From Ctenosaura bakeri (taxonomy: Eukaryota > Chordata > Lepidosauria > Squamata > Iguanidae), in NCBI GenBank assembly GCA_948474755.1, contig CAOLHI010000742.1:62001-126000 (forward strand): DNA of 64,000 nt. The letters run 5' to 3'. The notes below the pieces were generated by a model. It saw only the letters and a program-made list of their open reading frames with translations, ran no database searches and was not told the origin of the DNA. Made by a program: the position numbers and the translations under genes. Of this stretch, positions 22,898 through 33,030 are shown piece by piece (positions within the stretch are counted from its first letter, which is position 1; every line of letters starts with the position of its first letter).

Positions 22898-23640
22898 CTG
22901 TCTTCCTACTAATGCATTTTTAGCTGCTGCATAACACTGCTGACTCCTGTTCAGCTTATGGTCTACTAAGACTCCTAGATTCCTTTCTCCTATACTGTGG
23001 TCAAGCCAGGTATTACCCAACTTACATTTGTGCATTTCATTTTTTCTGCCCAAGTGTAGTACCTTACATTTCTCCATGTTGAAATTCATTGTGAAGGGTT
23101 TGGCCTAGCAATCTAATCTGTTAAGGTAATTTTGAATTCTGTTCCTGTTCTCTGGGGTATTAGCTATCCCTCCTAATTTGGTGTCACTTGCAAATTTGAT
23201 AAGAATGCCCTCTATTTCCCCAAACAAGTCATTGATAGAGATGTTGAATAACACGGCCCAGAGCAGAACCCTGTGGCACCCCACTAGTCACTTCTTTCCA
23301 GGATGAAGAGGGGCCATTGGTGAGTGCCATTAGGGTTTGGTCAGTCAAGCAATTACAAATCCTCCTAACAATAGCATTCTGTCACCCAGATTTAACTAGC
23401 CTGCTTGCAAGAATATAATGGACCAGGTCAAAGACCTTTCCAGAGTCATGCTACATCCACTGTGTTCCCTTCATCTACCAAGCTTGTAACTCACTAAAAA
23501 AAAAGAGAGAGAGAGAGGTCTGTTATAATTTGTTTTTGAGAAACCCATGTTGACTTTTAGTGACAATGACATTCTTTTTTAAGTGCTTACAGAATGTCTT
23601 TTAATGTTCTGCTCTCAATGTTTTAAAAGTCAAGGCTTAT

Positions 23641-24935
23641 CAGAACCACCACCACCACCCTTTTAGTTAAATTGTAGTTTATATGTGTCAAACTAGTCAA
23701 TTTCAAACTGGTGCCTGGAATGGATAACATATTTCTGCCCACTCTATATAGCTGTTTATTTCTATCTTGGAAACTTTCTGCAAGAGAAGAAGCCAAGGTT
23801 CTACAAGACAGCCCTGGTTTATCCATTACCAGCAGCATGGTTGTGGGTGCTGCTGCTTACTCCTGCTTGCAGTGGAAGCAGTATCCAAATCTGGGCGCAG
23901 ATCCCTCTGGTTTGTTTTTCTGCTAAGAAACCAGAGTACAAGGCTGGTTTTAGGTTTCCTTCTCAGATTTGTTGGGGGCAGGGGAGGGAGGAACCTGGAG
24001 AGGGAGTTGTGCCTGTGTTTGGAGAACACACTAAGTTCTATGGTTAGTTAGTTTAGCCATTCCTGCTGCAAGAAGGAATAATTGGGAAGCATGCATTAGT
24101 GTGAGTCACTGACTTACTGTGTCATCAAAGCTGTGCCAGTATGTCACTTATAAACTACAGTTTAACTAAATCTTGCAAGGTCTTGTATGCCTTGATTGCT
24201 TGTAGCCAACAAGCTAGGGTTTCCACAGATCTTGACTTCATTTGTCATTCAAACCACCCCATTACATTTGCAGGCATTTAACAAGATTCACAATGGCAAG
24301 ATCTAATTTGAGCCAGGGGTGATCCCATTTTCTGCTTAGGATTGCCATGACCAGCTTATGGGCAGACTCTTGCATCTATGCGCCTGCAGTTCTATATGCA
24401 CTTATCTGGAATTAAGCCGTACTGAACACAGCAGGAATTGTATCTATTGAACCATGAACAAGGCTGATCTGGAAGTAATGAAGAGTTCCTCCAGATGGGG
24501 CAAATATGTCAGGAGGTATATCCACACAACCTTTTTTGTTCTCCCAGACTGTTCTCTGGAACTCCTAGCACCAGTTGCAACATTTTGTTCCCATCCTCAT
24601 GTGAGTTTCTTCTTAAATCTGAGACATTTCAGACCAAAAAAGTATTCTCTATCCTCCTTTCTCTCTCTCTCTCTCTTTTTTCAAAATCTAAAGAGTTATA
24701 GTGCTATAGTGGAATGACACTTTTGTGCTATATAACTCTTCAGGAAAAATTAACAAGAACAACAAAAGGAGTAAAATTTCCCTTCAAATCATATGACCAC
24801 CTCAGGAAACCATTCCTTACTTAACACTTAAAACAAACAAACAAAAAAAACCCAACAACTTTTGGAGGGCCCTATTACAGATCCAAGAAATCACTACAAT
24901 CACGCATGGGATAATAGAATCACCAAAACCCAAGG
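23641..24935. other. Low-copy DNA, nothing firm
   Basis: Has a short CT run near 24660-24676. A 94-codon frame (23767-24051) has no domain. Text at 24676-24740 (gttatagtgctatagtggaa) vaguely resembles MITE ends. Confidence 0.4.
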
Positions 24936-24939
24936 AGCT

Positions 24940-25006
24940 ATATTGTGCTCATGCGATCCCCGCACCCCAGTGCCGAAAAAGGTAAGGTGCGGAAACGGCC
25001 ATGCAT
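24940..25006 (-). repeat. Fragment of the GC-rich MITE at 49.45 kb
   Basis: The inverse of aaaaaggtaaggtgcggaaa matches ttttccgcaccttacctttt at the left end of the 49451-49860 element. Only the terminal part is kept. Confidence 0.5.
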
Positions 25007-25024
25007 AGCAGAGACCGGGAATGT

Positions 25025-25110
25025 GTTGTACTCCAGATGCTGCTGAACTACAATGCTCATCATACCTTATATCGTATAGGCTGCCTGGAGCTGATGGGAA
25101 TTTGAATCCA
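25025..25110. repeat. Palindromic repeat, 'caactcccatca' family
   Basis: The left text gtactccagatgctgctgaa is followed by ctacaatgctcatcatacc, and the right text by ctgatgggaatttgaatcca. Degraded relative of the repeat at 20535. Confidence 0.5.
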
Positions 25111-25149
25111 AAACAACAACAACCTGGGGAGCACAGTTTCTCCGTTCCT

Positions 25150-25788
25150 CACTGTTTAGGATTTTGAATCTCATTTATCGTTATTACTATTTTATTTTAA
25201 CAACACATTTAAAATAATACAGATAAAAACGATACAAAATCTTCAATAAAAGCATGAACACAAAAGTTATTTTAAAAAAAATTAAACAATTTATGAAGTT
25301 AAAAACATCAAAATTCATTTTTACAAAACTACATACAAACCAGAAAACCTTAATGCAGCATTAAAAGCCTATCCCAGTCAGTTTCTGAAAGCTTGAAAGG
25401 ATAAAAATGCTTCAACTTGAACACAGAGGGACAGCAAGAATAGAGCCATCTTGGCCTCCCTAGGGAGAGGGGTCCAAAGTCTGCGAGCAGTCCCACGGAA
25501 CAAGACTGAGAAGGTGGTGAGATAAAGAGAAAGGCCTCCTCAGAGGATCTCAGAGCAATAATGAGCTCATAAAGGAAGATACAGTCCTTCAAATAACCTG
25601 AAATCAAACCACATCAGGCTTTATAGGTCAACCCTAGCATTTTGAATTGCGCTCGGAAACAGGTCAGCAGTCAGTCCAACTGTTGCAGCAGTGGAGTTGT
25701 GTGCCCCTTGTAGCCAGCCCCAGTTAACAATCTAGCTGAAGATCTTCTCTGGCAATTGGCAATATGTGGTGCCAACACTGTTTTATGC
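25150..25788 (-). pseudogene. L2 LINE 3' part, minus strand
   Basis: Minus-strand reading gives the conserved L2 reverse-transcriptase C-terminal text: SARLLTGAGYKGHTTPLLQQ, then (in other frames) FRAQFKMLGLTYKA and RLWTPLPREAKMALF. L2 proteins typically carry ARLLTG..HITPVL..LHWLPV and RLWNSLP here. Frameshifts separate the pieces. An AT-rich 3' tail follows at 25340-25150. Confidence 0.75.
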
Positions 25789-26373
25789 CTTTGGTTCTTA
25801 ACCTTTTCTTTACCATGGAACCCCTTTAAATATCTTTTGTTGCCACAGACCACCAAGATTTAACTAAAGATTTAAAACCCTAAATATATCAAGTATTTAT
25901 TTAAAGTTGCTCATCAAAGTTTTTCAAATTTGGAGAGAAGTATGTAAATAGATACACTCCTATTATAATAGTTTTATTAGAATGATTCCATACACATTTA
26001 AAATGATAACAACAGCACTACCTGGACACGAAACCATGGCCTGATTGCGCTGATTTTAACTAACTAACTAATTAATGAAAAGGCTGGTGCTGCATTTTCC
26101 TTATAAGCTTTGTTATATCAAGCTTAATAACTAAAACTTGTATTCTGAGTTCTGACTCTATGTTTTTCAGATGGCTTCTATACTTATTTTTAAGATAAAC
26201 AAGAGCAGATAATTTTTTTCATACAAGTATGTCATTACAAAAGACATTAATATTTTCATAACTCTATTTTGATTGTAAAAACTCATAATATTTTTTCAAA
26301 CCTTTGCAGACATCCCCCCTCGAGGACATCACAGTCCCCCAAGGGTCTGTGGACCACAGGTTAAGAACTTCTG
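25789..26373. mobile_element. hAT-like non-autonomous element
   Basis: The left end ctttggttcttaaccttttc and right end (inverse) cagaagttcttaacctgtgg form terminal inverted repeats. The flanks are ttttatgc (25781-25788) and ttttagaa (26374-26381), an imperfect 8-bp duplication as expected of an old hAT insertion. The interior is AT-rich without transposase. Confidence 0.6.
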
Positions 26374-26506
26374 TTTTAGAACACTGTCTACTGGTACCTG
26401 GAAAAATGTATTTTTATATAGGTGTTGTGGGGCATCAAACATAGCATTCTCACATTCTCTGGGCGATTATCTACATGTGTGATCAAGAAAATATTTCGGA
26501 GAAGAA

Positions 26507-26555
<49 letters not shown>

Positions 26556-26557
26556 AC
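26507..26557. repeat. Compound (CT)n(CA)n microsatellite
   Basis: Twelve CT units (26507-26530) followed by about 13 CA units. Likely length-variable. Confidence 0.95.
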
Positions 26558-27720
26558 TCTTATACATATATGAATACTTATACGTATATGTATACATATA
26601 CATTACTTGCTGACTGATATTTTTAGAACAGAGGCAGCCTAATAATTTATCTTGGGGAAAAGCTGAGTGATAGCATGACTGAGACTCTATCAAACTCACA
26701 AGGGAAGGAATTCAATCCCTATATAGTCTGAATTACATTCCTACTCATTTTTTGGTTCCTTTTTGCATCTCTCTCTCTTTTTATCTCCCTTCCTCCCCCC
26801 TCTCCTTGCCCCCCGACCCCCCATTGGTGGAAAGAGAACAGATTTCCCCACAGGGAACACAGCAACAAAGTAGAAAAACACAGTATATGGAACCTTTGAA
26901 ATCTCATGAAAAAGAAAAAGGATGTGGTATGGGGGGGGGGAATGAAAGGCTGAAATGTGATTATACACCTTTTGAGACATAAATAGATTTTCTTTAAAGC
27001 ATCTATTTCTCACTAGTTTTTGAGCTCTCCAGGGACAAATCATGATTCTTGCTTTAACACCACGAAGATTGTTTGTGCAGGCAGAGAGCAAGAATGAATA
27101 AAGCAGACCAGCAATCAGCTTAAGATGCAAAATACTACCAATGTCATAGTTCTCAAAGGTGTGGGAGTCCTCCTTAACCTTTTCACAGCGACAAGCTACA
27201 GGCTATTTATTTATCAATTGATTTGTTTTTCTACTGCCCATTGTGACAAGTCCTCTTCAAGATGATTTACAAGGAAAAAAAGAAATGTAAATGCCCATAA
27301 TGAAGCCCTGCCAGATGTTTTTTTAACGAAAAGAAGCAGTGGGAGGCTGCAGCTTTTAATAGAAATGGAGTGATTTAGTGGCTACTTATCCCATTCCTAT
27401 TCATTCACTTTGTAAATTCATGTAGCCTCTACCACCTTCACTTTTCCTTTTGAGGGATTCCAAATGTTTCCACCACGACCATCCTACAAATTTGCCCCTG
27501 GAACAAAAAGAGAAGAAAAGCAGCTTGTGTAGTGAAGCATATTGGCCATGATTCACACATTACATTTTTCAAGATGTTTGCACATAAAAATGTTCATGAG
27601 ACCATGTACTCTCACACAGAGCACTGGGAGCTGGGGCACAATATTGTTTGTCTTTATGAAATGATTCCATTTCAACCACCTCAGCAACATCCTAAGAAAT
27701 CCCAATCATGGTGACTCTAA
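26558..27720. other. Low-copy DNA, nothing firm
   Basis: Includes a pyrimidine-rich tract (26760-26825) and a G run near 26931. A possible LINE tail lies at 27195-27285. A 129-codon minus-strand frame overlaps simple sequence and is not a gene. Confidence 0.4.
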
Positions 27721-27868
27721 GGCCATTTCTGCACTAGCCTATTATAGCACTATGATTCCACTTTCAACATCCTATGGAATCCTGGGGTTTGCAGTTTCAG
27801 GAGGGGCTGTGTGGAATCATGTTGAAAGTGGAATCATCGCACTATAACAGGCTAGTGCGGAAATGGCC
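27721..27868. mobile_element. Palindromic MITE (GGCCATTTCC family), copy 3
   Basis: Ggccatttctgcactagcct at the left, inverse at the right. 148 bp, shortened in the middle. The flanks gactctaa and gagtctaa differ at one base and may be a target duplication, though three bases lie between the right end and its copy. Confidence 0.85.
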
Positions 27869-27956
27869 TATGAGTCTAATGTGGTGTCTACCTGAACCAA
27901 CAGCTAAATTACATTTGTCTTGCCTTGTTTATAATTCATATTTATTGGGTAATTGA

Positions 27957-28165
27957 GGCACCAGATCCTGTCTGATTTTGGAAGCTAAGCAGGATCAGCT
28001 CTGGTTAGTACTTGGATGGGAGGTTGTAAGTTATATTTCATAGGAAGAAATGACAAAATCACCTCTGAGTATTCCTTGCATAAGAAAGCCCTGTGAAATT
28101 CATGGGACCACCATAAACTGGCAGGTGACTTGAAGACACATACAAAAGAGGTGCAGTGTCCTGGT
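27957..28165 (+). mobile_element. 5S-rRNA-derived SINE
   Basis: 27957-28024 matches the 3' half of 5S rRNA, including gaagctaagcagg (box A region) and ggttagtacttggatgggag (box C region), the internal RNA polymerase III promoter. It continues into a SINE tail (ctctgagtattccttgcata, ccaccataaactggcagg, gacttgaagacaca). 5S-headed SINEs of this kind are known from lizards (5S-Sauria type). It is not a functional 5S gene: the 5' half is missing. Confidence 0.85.
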
Positions 28166-28190
28166 CCAGTGTTTGGGATAGTCGTACTAA

Positions 28191-28313
28191 GGCCATTTCC
28201 GCCCTACACTGTTATAGTGCTATTTTTGGCCTCAGTGAACTACAAATCCCAGAATTCCGCAGGATGTTGAAAGTGGAATAATAACACTATAACAGTAGAG
28301 TGTGGAAATGGCC
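28191..28313. mobile_element. Palindromic MITE (GGCCATTTCC family), copy 4
   Basis: Ggccatttccgccctacact at the left, agtgtggaaatggcc at the right. 123 bp with an internal deletion removing most of the left arm. It is flanked by TAA on both sides. Confidence 0.8.
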
Positions 28314-28479
28314 TAAGAGGAGAAAGGAGGACTGGCAGAATAGAGAGTAAGGAGATAAATCCCGAGGCATTTGTTAATTTAGAAGATGTTGCAGTATGAG
28401 CTTTTACATGGCATGTAAATAGTCTTGGGAGACTCCACTGTCAGACTCAGCGGGGGCTGATTTAGATACTGGTTTCTCA

Positions 28480-28740
28480 TCCAGATGACAGCCTATTGAT
28501 TGAAAGAAAATTGCTTCACAGATTTGTTTTCTCAATATCTACAGCAGTATTCAGCCTGATAAAATGGACCCCAATGAATCATATGGTGAGAAATAATGTT
28601 TACTTTGTAACAGGATCAATAACCGTATCATCCCAGTATGGCCTACTGACTGCACTGGGAACTGCAGATATTACAGTGCAATTAACTCAAAGGTGTAAAG
28701 TCAATGTACTGCTGAACTAAGCACACATAGCAGAGAAACT
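28480..28740. other. Candidate conserved non-coding element or microexon
   Basis: Non-repetitive sequence of even composition between repeats, with an open frame of 74 codons on the plus strand (28496-28720). Within it, a pyrimidine-rich acceptor (tctcaatatctacag) and a donor match (ATATG|GTGAGA) enclose 28545-28585 (41 bp). No protein similarity is recognised. The call rests on appearance only. Confidence 0.25.
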
Positions 28741-28894
28741 GACACAATGTTCATATATATAATTTAAATTATAACAGGCAGGATTACATCATGCCTTTTC
28801 ACCAATTGTTAGAAAGCTGACTAACATAAAAAGCTGATCTACAGCAAACATTGAGCTATTTTCATTTACTAATCACCTGGTCAGCTGCTACATG

Positions 28895-28990
28895 TCAAAA
28901 TTTTCCTTTTTGGACTATACTTCCCATTAACCTACAGCTCCCATTGGCCATGCTGGGTGAGAGATTTTTGGAACTGTGATCCAAACAGGT
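28895..28990. repeat. Palindromic repeat, 'caactcccatca' family
   Basis: Tttggactatacttcccatt, cattggccatgctgggtgag and ttggaactgtgatccaaa keep the layout seen at 20535 in degraded form. Confidence 0.5.
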
Positions 28991-29083
28991 ACATTTTCCA
29001 GGCTTTGGAAAAGTTAACATGGGAATACTACAAATGAAGCATAATGGCTTATTTTTAAGTTAATTTATGTGAATTATTAATCT

Positions 29084-29163
29084 CTATATCTGAACATCTT
29101 GGAAAATGTAATTATGCAAATTATGATTCACATAATTACATTTTCCAAGATGTTCAGATATAG
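29084..29163. repeat. Perfect 33-bp inverted repeat with octamer in the loop
   Basis: Arms 29084-29116 and 29131-29163 are perfect inverses (ctatatctgaacatcttgga at the start of the left arm). The 14-nt loop plus arm edge spells ATGCAAAT, the POU-factor octamer. No MITE ends are recognised. Confidence 0.85.
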
Positions 29164-29224
29164 TGATTTTCATGAGACCCTGTACACACTGAACTTGGCT
29201 AATGGGGTTGCAATATTCTTCTAA

Positions 29225-29427
29225 GAGCCTTTCCGCACTACACTGTTATAGTATTATTATTCCACTTTCAACATCCTGTGGAATTCTGGGATTTGTAGTT
29301 TACTGAGGTCAAAGAATTCCCTGACTGAGAATTCTAAATGCCCGTTCCTAAACTGCAAACCACAGGATTCCATAGGATGTGGACAGTGGAATAATAGCAC
29401 TATAACAGTGTTGTATTGAAAGGCCTT
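29225..29427. mobile_element. Palindromic MITE (GGCCATTTCC family), copy 5
   Basis: Gagcctttccgcactacact at the left; the right end has aacagtgttgtattgaaagg. It has the longer middle (tactgaggtcaaagaattcc) also found in copies at 47692, 49164 and 63235. 203 bp. Confidence 0.8.
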
Positions 29428-30006
29428 TAGTAAAATTAATGTGAGCTCCATAGCAATCACAGCTTGTAGAGCCTAAATGCCAATGGGTTGTTTGCAGTTA
29501 GAAGCTTAATTTTAAAATAACCAGCAACATGTACATTGTCATTTAATTTGTTCAGATATCCCTAGCCTTATACCACTTTTCCCTAATGATGTCATAGACA
29601 ATATTATCTAGAAACTCTTGACAGTTGTGCAACAATGATTCAGTAATCACAATAGTGATGGATGCACTGTCTCCAGGGAGAAGGCATCACATTTCCTCAG
29701 GTACAAAATATAGCTCATCCATTGCTCAGAGAATACAGTGTCCCTGCAAGGGAAGAATGACCTCAAGACAGAAAGCAGTGAACTGTGCACAACAAATGAG
29801 TAAGCAAATTCCTGTTTGTTGTGCTGAAATCTGATCATACAGAAAGACTGAGGCATCATAAAAATCTGTGTAAACCAGGACCTTTCTTTAATGCAAGAAC
29901 CACCAACATATTTCCATTGTCCTTTCTGTGGCTGTGTCAGGCTTGGCAGCAATATGTCAGAAGGGGGCTGTAGAGGTAGAAATTATTGCTCTATAAGCAC
30001 AAGACA
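29428..30006. other. Low-copy DNA, nothing firm
   Basis: A 101-codon minus-strand frame (29647-29952) has no domain. No repeat ends recognised. Confidence 0.45.
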
Positions 30007-30088
30007 TAAACAATAAATTATGTTTTTAGGACACATCCAGCTTTCTTACAAATTGGCCAAAGCCAATGGCAAACAGACAGGCATATCT

Positions 30089-30130
<42 letters not shown>

Positions 30131-30212
30131 AGATATGCCTGTCTGTTTGCCATTGGCTTTGGCCAATTTGTAAGAAAGCTGGATGTGTCCTAAAAACATA
30201 ATTTATTGTTTA
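30007..30212. repeat. Perfect 206-bp palindrome around (AT)17
   Basis: The left arm 30007-30092 and right arm 30127-30212 are exact inverses over 86 bp, checked base by base. The centre 30093-30126 is (AT)17, itself self-complementary, so the whole 206 bp is one uninterrupted palindrome. The arms contain unique-looking sequence (ggacacatccagctttctta, ggccaaagccaatggcaaac) without transposon ends. It could extrude as a cruciform or, if transcribed, form a roughly 100-bp RNA duplex. Confidence 0.95.
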
Positions 30213-30873
30213 GTCACTTTAGTGTTTAGTACAAGTGAATTCTGCAAGACTTATTCTCAGGTAAGTGTAAATAAAATGGCAGCCTAAGGCTACATATTCA
30301 CAAACACACACTCATACATATGCAAGGCTGATGCTGTTGGCTAACTAGCACATTTATGCTATAAGATGAAAATGAGGTTAACAGCATGCATAATGTTGAA
30401 GATGAAAAGACTGCAATCATTTAGTATGAAGACAGCAGTCATTTACTATGAAAACATATAATCCATACTCTGATCATATCTATTGGGCCGAGCCCAAAGG
30501 CACAAAAATCGCTGCAAGCTTTGGAGGCCTTTAGAGCTCTTCATCAGGCAAGTTGTTTCAAAAAAGGAGAGAGAAAGCAGAACCCAGTTACAGCACTTAG
30601 ATTCCATGTTAACTGCTATAAGTCCATCCAGTAGAAACCTGAGATTTGAAGCTTAGGGAAGGATACTTAGAAATCTCTGCCAGAAGGCCCTAGTACCTCA
30701 TTAAACTACAGTACAAATTCTATAGGGTGGAGCCATGGCTGTAAAAGTGTCATCAAAGTGCTGTTACTGTGTAGTCTGAAACTGACTGGGTCTCTCAGAC
30801 GTAATGCGAAGAAAGATCTGCAGACTCTCAGATTGGGTTCACAAATGAGAAATGATGGTGTTAGCTTTCACTC
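30213..30873. other. Mixed DNA with a very divergent MITE
   Basis: About 30590-30770 resembles the divergent MITE at 20742 (cctgagatttgaagcttagg, acaaattctatagggtggag, aaagtgctgttactgtgtag). About 30482-30560 resembles an interspersed repeat (aagctttggaggcctttag). Neither has clear ends. Confidence 0.35.
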
Positions 30874-31246
30874 TATACCCTCCAACATTTCGCAGATGAA
30901 AACTGGGACACGTGTAGCCAAGGAACATCAGAATGTGGTCAAAATGGCCAAAAGTATTAATGAGAAAGAATAGTAAAGCTAGGAGAGGTTACAGCAGTTT
31001 GCTTTTCACTGAGCCCTGGGGGAAGGCTAACACTCTGCCATCTTTTTTCCTCTCACTGAATTAATTGAGTGCAAACTACTTCTGGACTTTCAACTCAGTT
31101 TCCAGCAACTGAAGTAAGCCAGGATGAAGGTGGAAAAACAAGAGGGGGAGAGAAAAATTGGGACATTTTGAAAGTAACTGAAAAATGGGATGGCAGAGGG
31201 CTAGTAAAGACTGTCCCTGCCAAATTAGGGCAGGTGGAAGGTATAT
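30874..31246 (+). mobile_element. Non-autonomous element, CCCTCCAAC ends, copy 1
   Basis: Starts tataccctccaacatttcg and ends ggtggaaggtatat, giving short inverted ends TACC(C)TCCAAC. The interior blocks agatgaaaactgggacac, aacatcagaatgtgg, cagcagtttgcttttcactg and gactgtccctgccaaattag recur at 36641, 52390, 59605 and 62829. No coding capacity. Confidence 0.7.
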
Positions 31247-32399
31247 CATCACAGATAATTCCTAGGCTTGCTGGGAGCCAAAAGGCAAAAAAGTCTGGAT
31301 AATGGTGCTTCTGTATTTAAAAAGAAGCATCTGTTTAATTTTTTAACATGAAGATCTTAAATGCTCGTTCATATAATTTTAAGGGGTACTTTTAATTTCA
31401 TTCCCTCCCCAAGGAAATTTTTTTAAAAGCCTAAGAGAAAGGACCCATCTATCCTTGCTCCCTGGGAATACTGCTTAAGGAGCAGACTGCTTCAGAGCAT
31501 TAATCGTTACTGGCAGATAATAAGCCATGCAACTTTGAAAGCAACAGCAACATTTTGGTACATTCCTTCAGAGCAGGGCTGGGAATTGTGTGGCCCTCAG
31601 GTCTCATGCAACTCCTTTGGGAGGAGGCCCAATGCAGTCCTTTGGATCCCACTAACCCTCAAAGACCCCTACCCCAGGCCAATTTGAAGCTGTTTCAGTG
31701 GGCCCTCCCCAATAGCGCAGCCACCCCTCTCCAATAGCGCAGAAGTGAGCTGGAAGCAATGCACTGTCATTTCCAGAGACTCAAAATAGCAACCTCAGAG
31801 ATACAGGGTGGCTCCCTGATATTCCAACAGCACTGAAAATGGGGTGGTGCCACCCTTCACATTCCAGAACATGCCCACCCCTGCTAAGAAATGAAGAATG
31901 CAAGCTGTATAATAACATAACACTAAACCAGAAATGTATCTAGGGTGGGGCAAGTAGGGTACAGGCAGCAGGGCTGGTCCTGCCATTCATAAGGAGCAGA
32001 TCTGGGGTAGCAAGAAAGGACAGCAAAGTATCATACTTCTTACTACTGTATTTTCCTGGCAAAATGGAGAAGAGACATTGAGTGGTTCTGCCTCATGTGC
32101 CACAATAATTTGACTACATTTGGATACTATGGACCTTGAACTGAATGGGGATGGGCATTTGCTGCTCCACATCAAGCAGCAGAAAGTCTTAGGCCAGCCC
32201 TCTGCAATACCTGTCTTTTGCTTTGATGCTTCTTATGCTTTTGGTTGTACATGGCAAGAAAGCACTAGCTGAAGAGTCAGTCTCTACAACCGTCCCTTTG
32301 GCCTTAGGAAGAAATCTCAGCAAGCTTGGTTGGCACTGCAGCTCAGGCAAAATTCCCATTTGATCCTGTCTAGAAAGTTCACCTTTTAAAATTTGCTAG
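31247..32399. other. Low-copy DNA, nothing firm
   Basis: Short frames only. No recognised repeat, RNA gene or promoter. Confidence 0.45.
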
Positions 32400-32700
32400 A
32401 TCAGTTTTCTATCTTTATCCGTAGCTTATCAAATGCCTCTTCTTTTCCTTGTACTCTCTGATGTGGGAACTCTTTGCTGTATCAAGTGCTGCTGGCATAA
32501 ATTATTAATTGCTGGTTATAATCAAGCAGGCTCTATTTTTGCAATTTGATTAATTCACTGCCTTTTTGTTTCATTCTTTTTAACTACAATCTACCATGTT
32601 CAGATTAATTCTTAACACTGTCATCTCAGCCCTCTAGCAGCAGAACTCTGACTGAGGATGCAGAGCTTGTTATCCTCTTAGCCTTATTTAGATTAGTGTT
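32400..32700. other. Candidate conserved non-coding element
   Basis: Repeat-free, AT-rich with clustered homeodomain-type cores: aattattaattgc near 32500-32515 and atttgattaattcac near 32546-32560. This texture is typical of vertebrate enhancers, but conservation cannot be judged from one sequence. Confidence 0.25.
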
Positions 32701-32824
32701 CTGCTTACATCTTAACAGTTGAAAGTACATTTGCATAGCCTAGATCTATATATTTGTAATATTCAAACCAAGTTAAAATATTTATTATTTATTTTAAAGA
32801 TTCATGTCCCACCTTTTGATCTAA

Positions 32825-33030
32825 TTTCCACAGGGATGGCCATGTTAGTCTGTCACAGACTAAAAGCATGAAAGAATCCCATGCCGTTTTAAAGACTAAC
32901 ATATTTTATTATGGCATGTGTTTTCCTGGGCTACAGCCTACTCATGAGATAGACTATCATCCACAAAAGCTGATGCCATATTAATATTTGTTAGTTTTAA
33001 AGATGCTACAAGACTCTTTCTTGCTTTTAA
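32825..33030. repeat. Interspersed repeat related to 19375
   Basis: Blocks ggccatgttagtctgtcaca, gttttaaagactaacatatt, ctacagcctactcatgagat and gttttaaagatgctacaaga form a partial inverted arrangement. It belongs to a reptile repeat type seen also at 19375-19545. Class uncertain. Confidence 0.5.

Larger units (their letters stand above)
21411..23640 (-). pseudogene. CR1 LINE, degraded, split by a solo LTR
   Basis: The 3' end is at about 21411 and the copy runs rightward in antisense. Recognisable reverse-transcriptase C-terminal pieces on the minus strand include [59 protein letters not shown] and the palm segment INDLFGEIEGILIKFASDTK. The catalytic FADD motif reads FASD here, so the active site is broken, and stops and frameshifts are frequent. 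The copy is interrupted at 21966-22897 by an LTR. CR1 elements retrotranspose with 5' truncation; the 5' end near 23640 is approximate. Nothing suggests this copy is active. Confidence 0.85.

Noticed and set aside
26741..27130. 129-codon minus-strand frame
   Set aside because: Overlaps purine-rich simple sequence; no domain and no splice context.
27957..28024. 5S rRNA gene
   Set aside because: Only the 3' half is present, with substitutions, and it continues into a SINE tail; it is a retrotransposed SINE, not an rRNA gene.
30093..30126. The AT run as an ordinary microsatellite only
   Set aside because: It is the exact centre of a 206-bp perfect palindrome, so it is better described as part of that structure.
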